Below, piece by piece: positions 24,784 through 36,867 of a stretch of DNA of 64,000 nucleotides. Under the pieces are notes generated by a model that was not told where the DNA came from, searched no databases, and worked only from the letters and a program-made list of their open reading frames with translations. Origin of the DNA: Hyaloperonospora brassicae. Lineage: Eukaryota; Oomycota; Peronosporomycetes; Peronosporales; Peronosporaceae. The stretch spans positions 62,001-126,000 of the forward strand of contig CANTFL010001182.1 in the NCBI GenBank assembly GCA_947650285.1, read 5' to 3'. Made by a program: the position numbers and the translations under genes. The stretch's first letter is position 1. Each line of letters begins with the position of its first letter.

Positions 24784-25335
24784 ACAAGATCCGGCTACTC
24801 TTACTAGTCAAATGAAGGGTCAGTGCTACGGGCAAGGATATATATGAGAACTTTAAAAGTGATTATATATAGTACTACTACTAATGCGATTTAAGTGAAT
24901 CGTCGCCTTCGTGCCTAAAGGTATAACTTGTAGTATGCCTATCTGATTTCAGAATGAATTTAGTTTGCCCTACCCCACTGGAAACAGCTGCACGGCGAGA
25001 ATAAGTGCAGTAGAACCTTTGAAAGATACGGTCTGTGGGTTTGTCGAGTAGCAATTGTCCCCCTCATAAAAGGCCATCGGAAGTGGCCTCTTATCCTAGC
25101 AAAAATGGAGCACGGGAAAAGCCAGAAGTTGTACACCTCTGTGATTTACTGATAGGGCTGGGGAGACAATATACCTTCAGGATTTCGTTATAGGGCCTTT
25201 ATTGACCGAGTGGATAGAGTAACCACCTACTGTCCCACTGAGTGAAGCATATCTCTCTCGAAGACCAGGGTCTATCTTTCTGCCGAGAATACCACATCTT
25301 AGTCTACGTTCGAGTCGAATAGTACAACCTGCTAG

Positions 25336-25425
25336 CTTAGGGTACAAAAGGTGAGTCAAGGTCTATACGCGGAATAGAAGTACACTCCCCCTTTCCTTAA
25401 GTCGGCAGTCCGGCACAGTGAGTGT
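25336..25425 (+). repeat. LTR-tail fragment
   Basis: GGGTACAAAAGGTGAGTCAA, then a TACACTCCCC segment and CTTAAGTCGGCAGTCCGGCA match in order the conserved block near the end of the LTRs (for example 41579-41660 in Element B). No full LTR is visible around it. Confidence 0.5.
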
Positions 25426-25506
25426 TTTTGAGGGCTCGTCCCTTAACTTTAAGATCCCACTTTATCAAAAAAGCCATTTTTGAATGGCCGGTTCCTAAGA
25501 TTTAAA

Positions 25507-27910
25507 AAACTTACGCAAGTGGCTCGGTCAAGCCAACAAATTGCACAATTATAGTGCGTATACGAAGACGTGCCTCGGCCATTATCAAACCGAATTCAAA
25601 TTTTTTGGAATGATGCTTGACTAGCACACAAAACAATGCGTATAAAGCTGTTAAAAGAGTCTCCTTTGACACCGAACCTGGCTCTGCCAGATTCTGCGCG
25701 GCCTTTTGGTGTTTTATGGGACCTTTTTGACCTTTCCATTGAATGAGCATTATTGCAAAATAATTCGGATGGTCATAAGAGTGTAGTCTTGTGAAAGAAT
25801 CTCCATCTGAAGGCTGCAGAGAAGAACTTTTCTGTTCATGACGATGCGCTGCTTGCAATAAGGTAAGATGTTGTCAAATTTAGATTCCATCTACTCAACG
25901 CCAAGCCTTGTGTGATATACACCGGTCATCCGTACTTACGCAATAAAAACGCAGTCATCATATATCTCTTCAAATATTTTCGTTGTCTTTTGTTCTTTGC
26001 CGAGTATAACTTTTATAATAAGTACAAGCCGGTCAAGCAGAACTTGTTGGCCGATAATATATCGCGCAGGCCTGACTATGGATCGCTCATGTAACGAATA
26101 TGTCGTGGTCCATACCGTACTTCATTTTCACGGTGTATGCCCGTGATGATCACTGTTAAGCTCTGCTACGTGCTTTTAGTAGCGAATATTCAACCAACTT
26201 AAACGTAGAATTGTCAGCGCACTTACGTGCAAGACTTCATCAATTTTATAATAATTGACGTCTAATATGCTATTACACGGATGGTAAGGATAACACTCGT
26301 ATCGTTGTCCCTCATGATATGGAATTGAAGTATCGGATTTTCAATGGGCCACATGATACTGCGTTGAGTAGTGATCTCGGTCCTTAAAAACCTATAGCTC
26401 AATGATTTTGTTGGCACAAATCTATAAATAGCTCGGTCGCAAGATTACATATGGCGTAATTCTATTGGTGGCACAAAATCTGTAAATTAGTCAGCAATTA
26501 TGTGCCTACGTGTGATATGTGTAAACGGGTGAACCCCTTACCTTACGCGGCAGCGCCGCTATCTAGTTTGCATCGATCCAAGGGGTGTTGGGAGTCCATC
26601 AGCATGAATTCATTGTTTCGTGTACTGTGCCGAAGGATTCGTACGACACAACGGGTATTGGAGTCTTTGTTTTCCCGTTTAAGCAAGATGGATTACTTAG
26701 CGGCAAGGCCGAACTCTATCGATAATGAAGGTATAGCTACGCTGTTGATCGTTCGAGTGATTCGACAACACTGTTTGCCTTTGGTAAATTTTTCTGATAG
26801 AGATCTTCGCTTCACCGGAAAGTTTTGATATTCCAAATTTAAGGTGCTCGGTATACGACTGTACATGTCCACAGCGGATCTTCCGCAGAACATTGATTAA
26901 ATTAAACAATTGAATCGCGTCATCGCTTACACATTACGCAGTGTTTGTGATGTATTACAAGCACGTTGGATCTCGAAGCTCCCTGTCGTCACTTTGCATT
27001 GAACAACGCCGTTCACGTGTCTGCAGAATTTCTCCGTTCTAAGTTGACTGTATTGCACACCCTCGCGTTACGTAAACATTAACACTACGTGATTCTAAAA
27101 TTAATGGTGGAGACTTAGCCGACCTGCTTACCGATGTCAATCCTACTACTGTTCATAAAGGGGCAAATAAGTTTCTCGCAACGCGATTAAATGTCTTACG
27201 ACATGTGCGTGATCCAACAGCTAAGTTCTAGAATGAACAAAAGCAACAATGATATGTGATAGGCATTGATTGTATTAAATCGTTTGAGGTCATATACCAT
27301 GTATTACTTATTGCTGATAGACAATCTACAAATTTTGTACCTGCTGTTTTCAGGTCAAAGTTGCTTCCACTATAATTCGAGCCGGTCCACGGTCGTTGTC
27401 AAGCAGGTCCTTGCTTACACGCTTGAACTTCCGCGCATAACGCGCACAAAACTCGTGTTTAACATTTGATTGCTAAAGCCGTATCGAGATAGTTCTCTCG
27501 TGCGTCTTGAGGCGCTTGCGCCGCCGAAGGTGGCTGTGCCACTAGTCTCCAGTTTTTCATTAGGAGAAGTATCTGTCCATCCAAAATAAGTTGACCGTGC
27601 TCCAAGTCTATTAGCCGGGTCTCGATTGAATCCATGCCTTTTACACGCTCGCGAAGACGTTGCACCTCGTGCTTCAGGTCATCATAATCTTGACGAGAAC
27701 CGGCACAAGATACATCCAATATGTGGACCTTCTCCGTCTCTGATCGAAGATCAAGAAAACCGACTGTTGCACGTAGAACAGCTCCTAATTACACGTCGTC
27801 GCAAATGCCAAAATTAGTACCTGATGAAATGGAGCAGATACCCTAAATCATCGAACTCGTAAAGTTTAAGATAACGTTACGACAAGACTGTATTTACGCT
27901 GTCAACATTC
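25507..27910 (+). pseudogene. Relic of an oomycete-type Gypsy pol (RNase H, integrase, chromodomain)
   Basis: Across three frames the order of a chromovirus pol is readable: RT/RNase H connection (LRKWLGQANKLHNYS, 25508), RNase H end (YKPVKQNLLADNISRRPDYG, to 26086), and the integrase zinc region (VPHDMELKYRIF near 26310, then CDMC at 26510). The core follows (SKMDYLAA..., VNFSDRDLRFTGKF, to 26828), then the C-terminal part (LATRLNVLRHVRD near 27180, VKQVLAYTLELPR near 27400) and a chromodomain start (HVEQLLITRRRKCQN near 27760, YLMKW near 27820). More than a dozen stops and shifts are present. It is a different family from Elements 1, 2, B and C and resembles Gypsy proteins widespread in Phytophthora. 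Opposite-strand frames at 25511-25858 and 27459-27719 are shadows. Confidence 0.85.
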
Positions 27911-29772
27911 TTGATCGCCGCTCATGATTGTCTTTAGATAAAGCATGCTTTTCACGAGTAGTAGTGTGCGATAGGCGGGTTGCTAAGCAACATATGGCTT
28001 AATTTTGCGACTACCCGCGTAGCCGTAGTGTAGCGTGAACAAGTGAGCAATTTTTCTATTACCTAGTGCTCGGTATAGGCATAACTTAAATTTTGTTCTA
28101 GACGAAGATCTGCAACGCTAGCAATTGCTGTTAAAGACAACGTTCTGCCGAGGTGCCTTGTTTAAAACACTTAGCGATATAAGTGGTTATTTTATTGTTC
28201 AGGTAATTAATTTGCTAACAAGACTTAGGGCAAGTCCGAAATTTGATAAGCCGAGGCACGACGTTCTCGTATTTGTAAGGTAAGCCTTATGTCAACTTTG
28301 TGTGATCAAAAAAGACTTGCGATGTTTCGCATGGGTTGCTAAGGTAAGCAATGCCCTTGGGCGACGTAGCCTTTAAATTGATGGTTCATGTCGACAGATT
28401 AAAACCAACTATTCTATGGAAACGTATTTCCACTTCGAATGTGTGAACCTTAAGCAGCAACGGCTTGTGAGTACTCTGTCGGTCTAAGAAATAGACGAGC
28501 ACTCTCTTCTTGCTGAAGGATTAGTTGTTGTTGCTCATTGGGCGGCTTGGTGCTATTAAACTTCCCCGCATCCGATGTATAGTGCTGCACAGCTGGAGCG
28601 TTGGCTTCACCACGTTTGGCAAACTTATTTTGAGCCGAATGAGGTCGAACCTTAGGCACAGATGGAATGGAAATAATTCGTTTGTCATTAACGACACTGG
28701 TATTGCTACCATTGTCCACTTTCCCATCGAGATCGATAAAAGAGGGAAGACTCAGGCGCTTAAATGTGATTATGCTGGAACGTTTAGTGATATGAGTAGA
28801 TGTGAAAAAGGCGCACATGCAACGACCGCTTATATGAATAATTTTAATTGACAGTTTGTGGAAACGTCGGTCTGACGAGAGATGGTGTTAAATGTCACAC
28901 GCCGGTTGTTAAGCGACCTGAAAGCTGTGGTTCACACCAGGGATAAAACTTCATTGAGAATGATATTCGAACAATATGTCTGTTGCTGGAGTCTGACGTG
29001 TGTCAGACACCAAGTGCAAGATCTCTTAAAAGATAATATTGTGTATTAGTGGCTAGATTAAGTACTTGTAATATATGGCACTCATTTTAGATAAAAAGAA
29101 TAAAGTTCTATTCCCCTTTTAATCTATAAGAGATACGTGCCTTATGAAGTCGTCTCATGTCTTAAAAGAGAAAATTCTCGTTGAGACATGGACTCCTCAG
29201 CACACTGTGCCGTCAAGTCAATAAATTGCTAAGGTCCATTGAACAAGGACCTGGAGCTTCAAGCTCGTTCTCTCGCAGAGTCGTGTTTTGGTAAGGAACA
29301 TACTTGCTCGTCAAGCAAGAAGCCAACCTCTGGCTAGGGGCTGTGCTCGGTCCGCTACAACTTCATCATCATCCATTTCGTTTCTAGTATGTAATTATCG
29401 TCGGTGTCGCTAGCAAAAAAAATTAAGCTGTCTTGTCACTAAAATTATATATTTCTCATTGTCGATCCTCCATCATCTAGGCTAAATAATATATACTAAC
29501 ATACGTTCTTATCTCGCGATACGCCACTGATTGTCCATATCATAATCGTCGGCATGTGCTTCTGCCTCGTGACATTGTGCACCACGAAATAAGTCATGGA
29601 TGCATGTATCTCACTACAGATGCTTAGGATTCAGAAGCGACGTAAGACCTGTTATAAATGCACTAATACATCAATAAGAGCTAGTAAGTCATGGAGATAA
29701 GCCCTTGACCCATATATGAATCCTCGTCCAATAAAAGTAGTGTTTTCTTCGCTGACTCTAGTCCAAATATTA
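27911..29772. other. AT-rich spacer with one unrecognised frame
   Basis: No RNA gene, LTR or transposase motif is seen. A 122-codon minus frame (28818-28450) and a 108-codon plus frame (28525-28851) overlap. The minus frame has a run with the look of a real protein (IPSVPKVRPHSAQNKF, KPPNEQQQLILQQEE), but I cannot name it. It may be another transposon relic. Confidence 0.35.
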
Positions 29773-29774
29773 TA

Positions 29775-29797
29775 CAGTCTTCCCTCTGCTAAGTTAT
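29775..29797 (+). repeat. Left terminal inverted repeat of pogo element
   Basis: 23 bp, exact reverse complement of 32062-32084, next to TA. Confidence 0.95.
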
Positions 29798-29803
29798 CCC
29801 CGG

Positions 29804-29848
29804 CTACGGAATAACCTCCGGTAAGTTATAGGATTCGGTCTCCACCGA
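29804..29848 (+). repeat. Left subterminal repeat of pogo element
   Basis: 45 bp matching 32013-32057 in the same orientation at 35 of 45 positions. Both contain GGAATAACCTC and GTTATA and end CCACCRA. A candidate transposase-binding site. Confidence 0.6.
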
Positions 29849-30010
29849 CCTCGTTCTATGGTGACTACGGAATGAGTTATACGGAATAGCCTGAGGGCCA
29901 AATACAACTTATCAGAGGGAATATTTTTGTCCGCCGTAAGCAGAAATATTGTACGCAGAACCTTTTTTTTGTTATTCACTGCAAGAAAGGAGTGGAAAGA
30001 GGAGAGGAAA

Positions 30011-31809
30011 CTACTTCAGCCAGGAATCAAGTGTGGCCTGAGTGGTGCTCGCACTACGGAGATCAGCTTGGACTTGGCGAAGGGTGCGGTGAGCTATACG
30101 ATGGGACTCGTGAGAAAGGTCGAGAAGGGCGATGGATAGACTAAGTCTGGCAAGCTTTTCAGCCTTCGAATGCTTTTCCACCTCCTCATCCGCCTCAGCA
30201 GCACCTTCCTCCTCCCCATACGGATCCTTAACAAGCTTGATGTTATCGGCATCGGTCAGCTCCGCATGCGCCGTCTCCTCCTCCTCAGCCGGATTGAAAA
30301 GAGAAACGATCGACATGGGATTGCGGAGCGGGAGCCTTTCCAGCGCCGAAACAAGATCCTGTTCCACGCGCTGCTCCTCTACTGCAGCAGCTGTTGCCTC
30401 CTGCTGGGCCTGCTATCCAACAGTGCCGGCTTCGTTTTCACCCCCACCAGTCGGCAGAGCCGGACCGTCCATGTGTCCCGTATGACGGAAGCAGTTGGCG
30501 ATTGTGGCACTGGAAATCTCGCTCCACGCAGTCAGCGACCAACGCATGGCCGTGAGCTGATCAACCTTGTAAAGGTTGGTTTCTCCGCGCTCGTCACGGT
30601 CCAAGGCATTCTGCAGATGCAGCCGGCGGTAGTGCCTCTTGAATGCGGCAATGATCCCAGCATCCATGGGTTGGACCTTTGAAGTCGTATTAGGAGGAAG
30701 AGCCTGGACCGTGATGTTGGTGAGTTCCAGGTCAGCAACAATGTGTGAAGGAGCGTTGTCCATGAGAAGCAGGATTTTTCTATCCTTTTGCTGTGGTCAA
30801 CGCGTTAGTCAAACCTCATTTACTGTACTACAACGAAAATGCTCAAGGCATGCCCCAAATTACCTTCATACTTTTGTCGACGTCTCCCAGCCATTCCTGG
30901 AAGAGTATGCCAGTCATCCAGGCTTTCTTGTTGTTGCGGTAGAGAAAGCCCAGTCGCTCAGCTGTCTTGCGCTCAAAACACCGCGGCTTTTTGGCGTGTC
31001 CAATGAAGAACGGCGGGAGTTTGTCGGATCCATCAGCGTTTGCCGTGAGAGCAAATGTGATGCGCGTCTAGAATAGTTGTTAGTGTCAGAGAAACGCAGG
31101 AAACCAAGATGAGAGCAATAATGTACCTTGTCTTTTTTAAACCCTTCGACCTCTTGCTGGGCAATCGTTCTGTCGGGCGTCATACTGTAGAACAACCCTG
31201 AACAGAAAGTGAGCCTTTGAGATGCTTCTGTACTGTACAATGAGTACAGTACTCTACTGTATTCTCAGACCTACCAGTTTCGTCCATGTTGTACACGTCA
31301 CGTGGAGTATACACAGCAACCACGGCCTTGAGGTGTGGAAGACCCTCCTCTAGAACGCCCATATCTGCTAAGCCACTCTCGCCATGAATCCGGACAGCTC
31401 ACAGTTTGTGGCGCTGCTGGAATTTGTGGAGCCACCCATTCGAAAAGCGGATATTTTCCTCCGAGACGCCCATTGATACCGCAAAAGTCTGAGCCTTGGC
31501 CCGTATGAGATCTCCAGTGAGAGCGACCCCACGGTGCTGGCACTGCAAGACCCAGAAGGCGACGGCCTCCTCCACAGCTGGGTGCTGGACAGTCCGAGGA
31601 AGCTTAGCGCTGAGGTTAGTGGTGTCCATTGCCTCAAGCTCCTTCCTTTTTTTGATGATTTTGCTGATCGCTGCCTGGGAAAGTGCCTTCTGAAGGTCAA
31701 AGGCGTCCTTTGTCCAAGCCGCCAGGGCAGTCTGGGTGATGCGCGGGTTAGCTTCCTGGTGCTTGCAGATGCGCAGCTTCTGCTCGTTGGTAAGACGTAT
31801 CTGCGACAT
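30011..31809 (-). pseudogene. pogo-like transposase, three introns, two in-frame stops
   Basis: Exons on the minus strand are 31809-31275, 31197-31127, 31067-30864 and 30790-30011. The introns are 77, 59 and 73 nt, each GT...AG, and the spliced length is 1590 nt (529 codons plus stop). The protein has a CENP-B-type helix-turn-helix start (MSQIRLTNEQKLRICKHQEA), a Tc5-type DNA-binding second domain ending LHKFQQRHKL, and the DDE nuclease: D176 in YNMDETG, D281 in LLLMDNAPSH, D313 in VQPMDAGI. The C-terminal 130 residues are acidic. Two stops interrupt it: TGA at 31401-31399 (codon 137) and TAG at 30415-30413 (codon 396). Both differ from a sense codon (CGA, CAG) by one C-to-T change. The gene otherwise looks intact, so inactivation is recent. 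Intron calls rest on frame continuity and splice consensus. Confidence 0.85.
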
Positions 31810-32012
31810 CTGTTGTGAGTGAGCAAGGTACAGTTGGTGGAAATTCTTGACCAGAGATAGCAAAATCACCAGAGACTGGTAGGGCAACCAAAATCACAAA
31901 ATCGTCAAAGGGCACGTGACACGTGACAGACAGGATTTGGAATCCTGGAGGTTTGTTGCGTTTTTGATTCTTTAATTAATTAAATTAATAATTTTTCCGC
32001 AGCATATCTCTG

Positions 32013-32057
32013 CTATGGAATAACCTCTGCTATGTTATAAGATTTGCCTTCCACCAA
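32013..32057 (+). repeat. Right subterminal repeat of pogo element
   Basis: Direct partner of 29804-29848, just inside the right inverted repeat. Confidence 0.6.
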
Positions 32058-32061
32058 GTCT

Positions 32062-32084
32062 ATAACTTAGCAGAGGGAAGACTG
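32062..32084 (-). repeat. Right terminal inverted repeat of pogo element
   Basis: 23 bp, exact reverse complement of 29775-29797, next to TA. Confidence 0.95.
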
Positions 32085-32086
32085 TA

Positions 32087-32645
32087 GTAGGAATCGATAT
32101 GACATTTTTTTAGAGCATATCAATTATAGTTGTTCGAAGTTATGGACAGGATTTTAAACTTGCGTGCAACTGTATAGTCCCTGGTTGAAGTTGACCTAAT
32201 GCACATTGAGTATTCAATTAATTTTTTTTGTGTCTGTGACCACAGGTGATCAACAAAATATTCATTAGTGTACATGAAAGTGTATGTTGTACTTTGTTTG
32301 CTGTTTCAGTCAAGGTTAAATTGCCGAATACTCTTCGAATTTAAATAAAATAGGTAGTGGCTTAATTCATACAATAATCTATAGCTTATGCTCATACCAC
32401 GTATTCTCACTAGCAAATTCAAATTATTTGACTATCTATAAGATAATATTGAAGCTACTTATCATTCAACGTTATTTCTATACGCACGTACATATAACCT
32501 TTGATGTTCTCGTCTTTTACTCTTTTAATATAGCAATAAGAGCATAACCATTAAATTTTGGAATGTGTTGGTGTTGTAAGACCAACAATATCTTCTAAAC
32601 TGCTCTACGATTACACATATAAAAAGCGGGAGCGTGCTGCATTAC
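32087..32645. other. AT-rich spacer
   Basis: No open frame of note, repeat or known motif is seen between the pogo element and the inverted solo LTR. Confidence 0.5.
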
Positions 32646-34563
32646 TGTGGTAATCTCGATCTTACAAAATCGCAGATGTGAGGGTCGATATTCCACGTGC
32701 CCGGACTTACCGACTCACGGAGGGGGTACTCCGATTTGTGCCTTTCTGTATAGCCTTGTGCTTACCTTGTGTACCCGTGGGTTGGGCTGACATGAGCTCT
32801 TCGTAGTTTCCTTTAGGGATGTCGATCTCGCTGAGGGTTTGGGGTTAAGTGTTCGATTTCGGTGCGGAAATCTTCACACCACGAACGGGGTTCTGCGATA
32901 TTGATCTTGAGGCGCGACGATCACTATGTGGCGATGTCGCGATCTTGACCTTGGATCACACCGATCTCGATTCGTCTTCGGGATCGGGGTCTTCTCTGTG
33001 CGTAATTCTTCACTCATAAATTGTAGTCCTGCGTCGACCTTGCCTTGGGATCGGTCCGATATGGTCTTGGGATCGGTCCGATCTAGTCTCGGGATCGGCC
33101 GATCTTGTCGGAAGTGCGCAATATGGGCAGATCGGTGTCCTGTTTCGCCAAAATGAAACGTGCCGATCTGCCTTGTGGATCGCTTCGATCTTGCTCGGTC
33201 TTGTCTTGAACGCCTTGTCCAGATCTTCTGACCACTTGAGCCGTCTCGCGATCTTGTGTCCAATGTCGTTTTCCTTTTCCTTGTGTTTCTGCTACCCTAG
33301 TAGTTGAGTTGAGTGTGAGTACTTGATCGATCCGGGCCAGATATCCCGAGATCGCTCTTCTCGATCCTGGCCAACAATCCAAGATCTGTGTTCAATGTCC
33401 TTGTAGCACGCTTGCCTCAAACCTTTGGGGAAGCCAGCGAAATCTTGCCCGGAAGAGAGGGAGGGAACGCGCGTCGTGTTCAGAAGAAGTAGAGTTCAGG
33501 TCTATTTATTAACCAACCAAATTAATAGCCAACCCATCTTTAAGCCTATTCCAAACTATAGGTCACTCTCCAAACCGATATCACCTTTAAGCTTGGCCGC
33601 CCCCTTCAACACGTGTCGGAATTTCATGTCCTGTACTCCAAAGATAGCGCCAATACTCCCGATATCGTACCTATACACCAAATGAGAACCAGATCCCATA
33701 TATCGTATCAAATTCCCAATTTTGGTATCGGAGAGCTCTGAATAGTACCCAAATGCCAAATGTGTCTGAATTCATTTTGCGACGTCAATTCGACCGGCTT
33801 CCAATGGCTCTATCGGTCTGAACTTTTGCGACATTACTCATGGACCTTCAACAAGCATAATCATCAATAATCAGTATCTCCATCAACGACATATCCATGA
33901 TCAACAGAATATATTACCGATCAGATTTAGAATATGAAAATGTTGAAGATCTAGTACAAATCAGCCATAGACATTCTCTCGTTTCTTGTACGTGTTCCCG
34001 TATCATCCTTCAGTGTTTATCCGATCGATGCGATCGTCCATACGCTTTGAAATAGCCTCCTTGAATCTCCTGAACATTCATAACGCATCACCTGGTCCCA
34101 AATGCAGCTTTCCGTAGTGACTTAACCACAATATCCACTACCGTTGTCATGGGCATTTAATCCAACGTTCCAATGTCCGTAAATCAAGAGACCTTCGCAT
34201 TAAAATATGAGATCCAGTCTTCGCCTGCTCAAATATACATATTCTCTCCTTAACCAACATTCAGGTAAATTGCATGACTTCGTCCCACTTCCCTGTTCCA
34301 AATCGCTCCATGGAAACCATTTTATTTTTCATCTTGTCCCAGATCGCTTCATGGAGATCGTTCTTTTTTTCATCTTGTCCCAATTATCCCCCCGTCTCCG
34401 TCACCCTGGTAATAGTTGGAATGGATCGTTGAGCTTCGTTGGAATCACCTTCCATCTCCCATTAGATCGCTACATCGCCCGGTGTCGTTTTCCGCCAGTT
34501 AGTGACGTCTTAATTGAGTGGTCACCGATCCACATCCTAAAATTTATTTGCGACATTACCCCA
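32646..34563 (-). mobile_element. Solo LTR, inverted relative to Elements 2, B and C
   Basis: On the minus strand it starts near TGGGGTAATG (34563) and ends CCACA (32646), with the LTR landmarks in order. Neither gag nor a polypurine tract adjoins it, so it is a solo LTR of about 1918 bp. The part 32660-33810 is nearly identical to 21570-20450 of Element 2 (67 codons in one frame are identical), but the outer part is clearly more diverged. The flanking 5-mers ATTAC and TTATT do not match exactly. Confidence 0.85.
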
Positions 34564-36483
34564 TTATTTTAACACTTATCTTTAGATGTATATTGATCCC
34601 TCTATCTTTTGATGTCACCATTTGTACATTTCCTGGTCTTGTATAAACACCATCTGTGCAGTCTGTGGTCAACTTAAGCTAATACCACGAAACGAATTGA
34701 AACATTTTTGTTTGATAGCATCTATCAATTCATTGAATAATAATTATAAATCATTAGTATAATAATTATTCTTTATTTTAATTTGTTTAAGTAACAAGGG
34801 TCTTTTATGGCAAGATTTTATGCGACATGCACCTATATTGCATTACATCACTATATTGTGTCACATTTTCTTTTTAATTAAAATAGTTAAATATCTTTTT
34901 ATTGTCTATTAAAACTTTAAACGCCTAACCTATCAATGGACCACGCTCTCTGTACCCTTCTTTATATCAGGCTCATACTCGATCATTGTTGCGTGATCTT
35001 TTTTGATGGCTTATCGTTCGAATAGGGGTAGACTAGTCCATACGTTTAGGTCAGTAGTGCCTCAAATAATTTAGGTGCTGCGTAGCAAAATTAACCCTAT
35101 TCCACGTCCACGATAGATTTAATTTTTACATTAGAACGAACGAGGCAATAAAAATCAAAGACTACAGCTCTACTAACCCCCTAACCCATAACCATTTATG
35201 GATAAAAGAACATCAGGTACGATTACTTCCTGCTTCAGTTATAATTTTAGCTTTCTTTATCCGGGGCAACCCATGTACAAGGTAATGGAAGCTTTGATAT
35301 TTTATGCTTTGCACCATATTTAATAATGTAGGACGCATTCTCCTAAATTGATTCTATCCTTAAATTCTTAAATCGTTCTAAAAAAGATGAACCCATATCG
35401 CGTTTAATATTGCCTCTGAAGCCTTTGCATTCACTGCCACTGTCGGAATATATAATTAAGATCTTTCACTTTAACTTACGCTTATGGCTCACCCAGGTGT
35501 GGTGTAAGGAATCTTCGAGCGTGGTATGATTACTTTGAATTAAATATAGAAGTATTGAACCCGAAGAGAGAAGTCGGAGCACATCCAACTCGTTTAGACA
35601 AGACTCGACAAGGGAATACTCGACGAGACAAGACTCGATTGGCCGAGAATCCACGAGGAAAGACTCGACGAGGGGGCGATTTAATAGCTGGTACGTCCCA
35701 CGAGAAGGGTGAGAGAGGATCACTTAGGCGTCCTTTGCAATCTGGAAGATAATTAAATATAATCATTACAGAGTAGGATTTTCTATATCCAATACAAGTG
35801 TACATTTTTAAAATAAGTCCCTGCATGGGCTGGATTATGCCTGCTGACAAGCCTCGAATATCCTAGCTTAAAGAGGTCTGAATTGGAAGCGCCAAGAGTT
35901 AAGTCAACCCGGGGTGGAAATTACTCGCTTCGAGAAAAAGACAAATCTAGTCGCACGGCGATCTGGTCAATCAGTAGACGGCACCTCTTTGAGTTTCTTC
36001 GATCGGCGAGCCAGTAACCCCATAGATGGCACTGTCCAAAGACTCTTCAAGTGACGAGCCCGATAGTCTTTGACCAAGGACACCGTTAGCCTTCCAGTCA
36101 GGCGTATACTGCGTCTGGTGCCCTGTAAAAGCGTCAAAACGCCGACCTCAATCCATTGGTCTGGGCCATAGGATTAAGGGAACTGAAATTGCTGAGATCA
36201 GGCATTCTTCTGGAAAGAATAGTGAGTGGTTGGAGGTATTCATCTAGGCGAGAGCCACAACAGAACCCGAAGGGGCGAATCGCGTCAGACATTGAATTGA
36301 CGTACATGCTTAACTACGCCGACTAGCTCGGCGATTGTTATGATGTAAAGCTGAGACTGTATTGCCACAGATCCGACTAATTATAATAACAAAGAGTTAT
36401 TAGTCAATTTGGATTTGAACCCGTGCCTAACACATTAACAAGCACTTTAGCGGGCTTTTAGATACGTTCAATGGACGAAGAAA
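34564..36483. other. AT-rich spacer
   Basis: Apart from the 15-bp repeat at 35585-35674, I see no gene, LTR or protein motif. Stops occur in all frames. Confidence 0.5.
35585..35674. repeat. 15-bp tandem repeat, six units
   Basis: Units at 35585, 35600, 35615, 35630, 35645 and 35660 are close to AAGACTCGACGAGGG. On the minus strand they encode five-residue repeats (LVESF, LVDSR, PIESC, LVEYS, LVESC). Whether this is translated is unknown. Confidence 0.8.
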
Positions 36484-36867
36484 AACGGCATCGAATTTCA
36501 AGCCAGGGACCAGAAAGGACTAGCAGAATATTTGGACGCGGAATAGGCTGACGACGTGGACATCCGACAGAGCACAATTGGCTACACTTTATGATATATT
36601 GTGAATGCTTCAGCTGGAGAATCAAATAGCAGCGCACCATTGCACTGTCGTCAACAGAAGCAAGATACAAGGTGTTATCTAAACCCGTTTGGAAATCAAA
36701 TTGGCAATCGTTATATCTGTGCGAGCTTGGCAAGATGTCACTTAACGAAGCTGGATTATGTGACAAAGAAAATTTAGAATCGATAGCGTTGGCTATTGAC
36801 CCTAGTGCTACAAGTGTACTAATTACATCGATATTCGCTATCATCCATGTGAGAGAAAATTGAAGAC
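36484..36867 (+). pseudogene. Relic of a Ty1/Copia RNase H
   Basis: Reading across frames gives GIEFQARDQKGLAEYLDAE, a stop, then ADDVDIRQSTIGYTL, LSKPVWKSNWQSLYLCELGK, ESIALAIDP and NYIDIRYHPCERK. In order these match the Copia RNase H signature (A-D-W-A-x-D-x-x-x-R-x-S-T-x-G-Y, then E-A-x-W-L...LGF, then H-I-D-I-R-Y-H). At least one stop and two shifts are present. No RT or LTR of this element is recognised nearby. Confidence 0.75.

Larger units (their letters stand above)
21577..25499. other. AT-rich decayed region between Element 2 and the Gypsy relic
   Basis: Composition drops sharply to AT-rich after Element 2. I recognise a gag relic (21928-22287), a hairpin, a 21-bp minisatellite and an LTR-tail fragment, listed separately. 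The rest (22530-24580, 24784-25335) has stops in all frames apart from one 180-codon frame, and I recognise nothing in it. Confidence 0.5.
29775..32084 (-). mobile_element. pogo/Tigger-like DNA transposon, 2310 bp
   Basis: Perfect 23-bp terminal inverted repeats lie at 29775-29797 (starts CAGTCTTCCCTCTGCTAAGT) and 32062-32084. They are flanked by the TA target duplication at 29773-29774 and 32085-32086, the pogo/Tc1 superfamily hallmark. Inside is one transposase gene on the minus strand. Both ends are intact, so the copy has suffered little beyond point mutation. A 45-bp subterminal element occurs near both ends in direct orientation. Confidence 0.95.

Noticed and set aside
25511..25858. 115-codon minus frame
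   Set aside because: The plus strand reads as the RT/RNase H connection of the Gypsy relic (LRKWLGQANKLHNYS onward).
27459..27719. Coiled-coil-like minus frame
   Set aside because: Shadow of the Gypsy integrase tail and chromodomain linker read on the plus strand.
28450..28818. 122-codon minus frame as a named gene
   Set aside because: Looks protein-like in part but matches no family I can name, and an overlapping plus frame is nearly as long.
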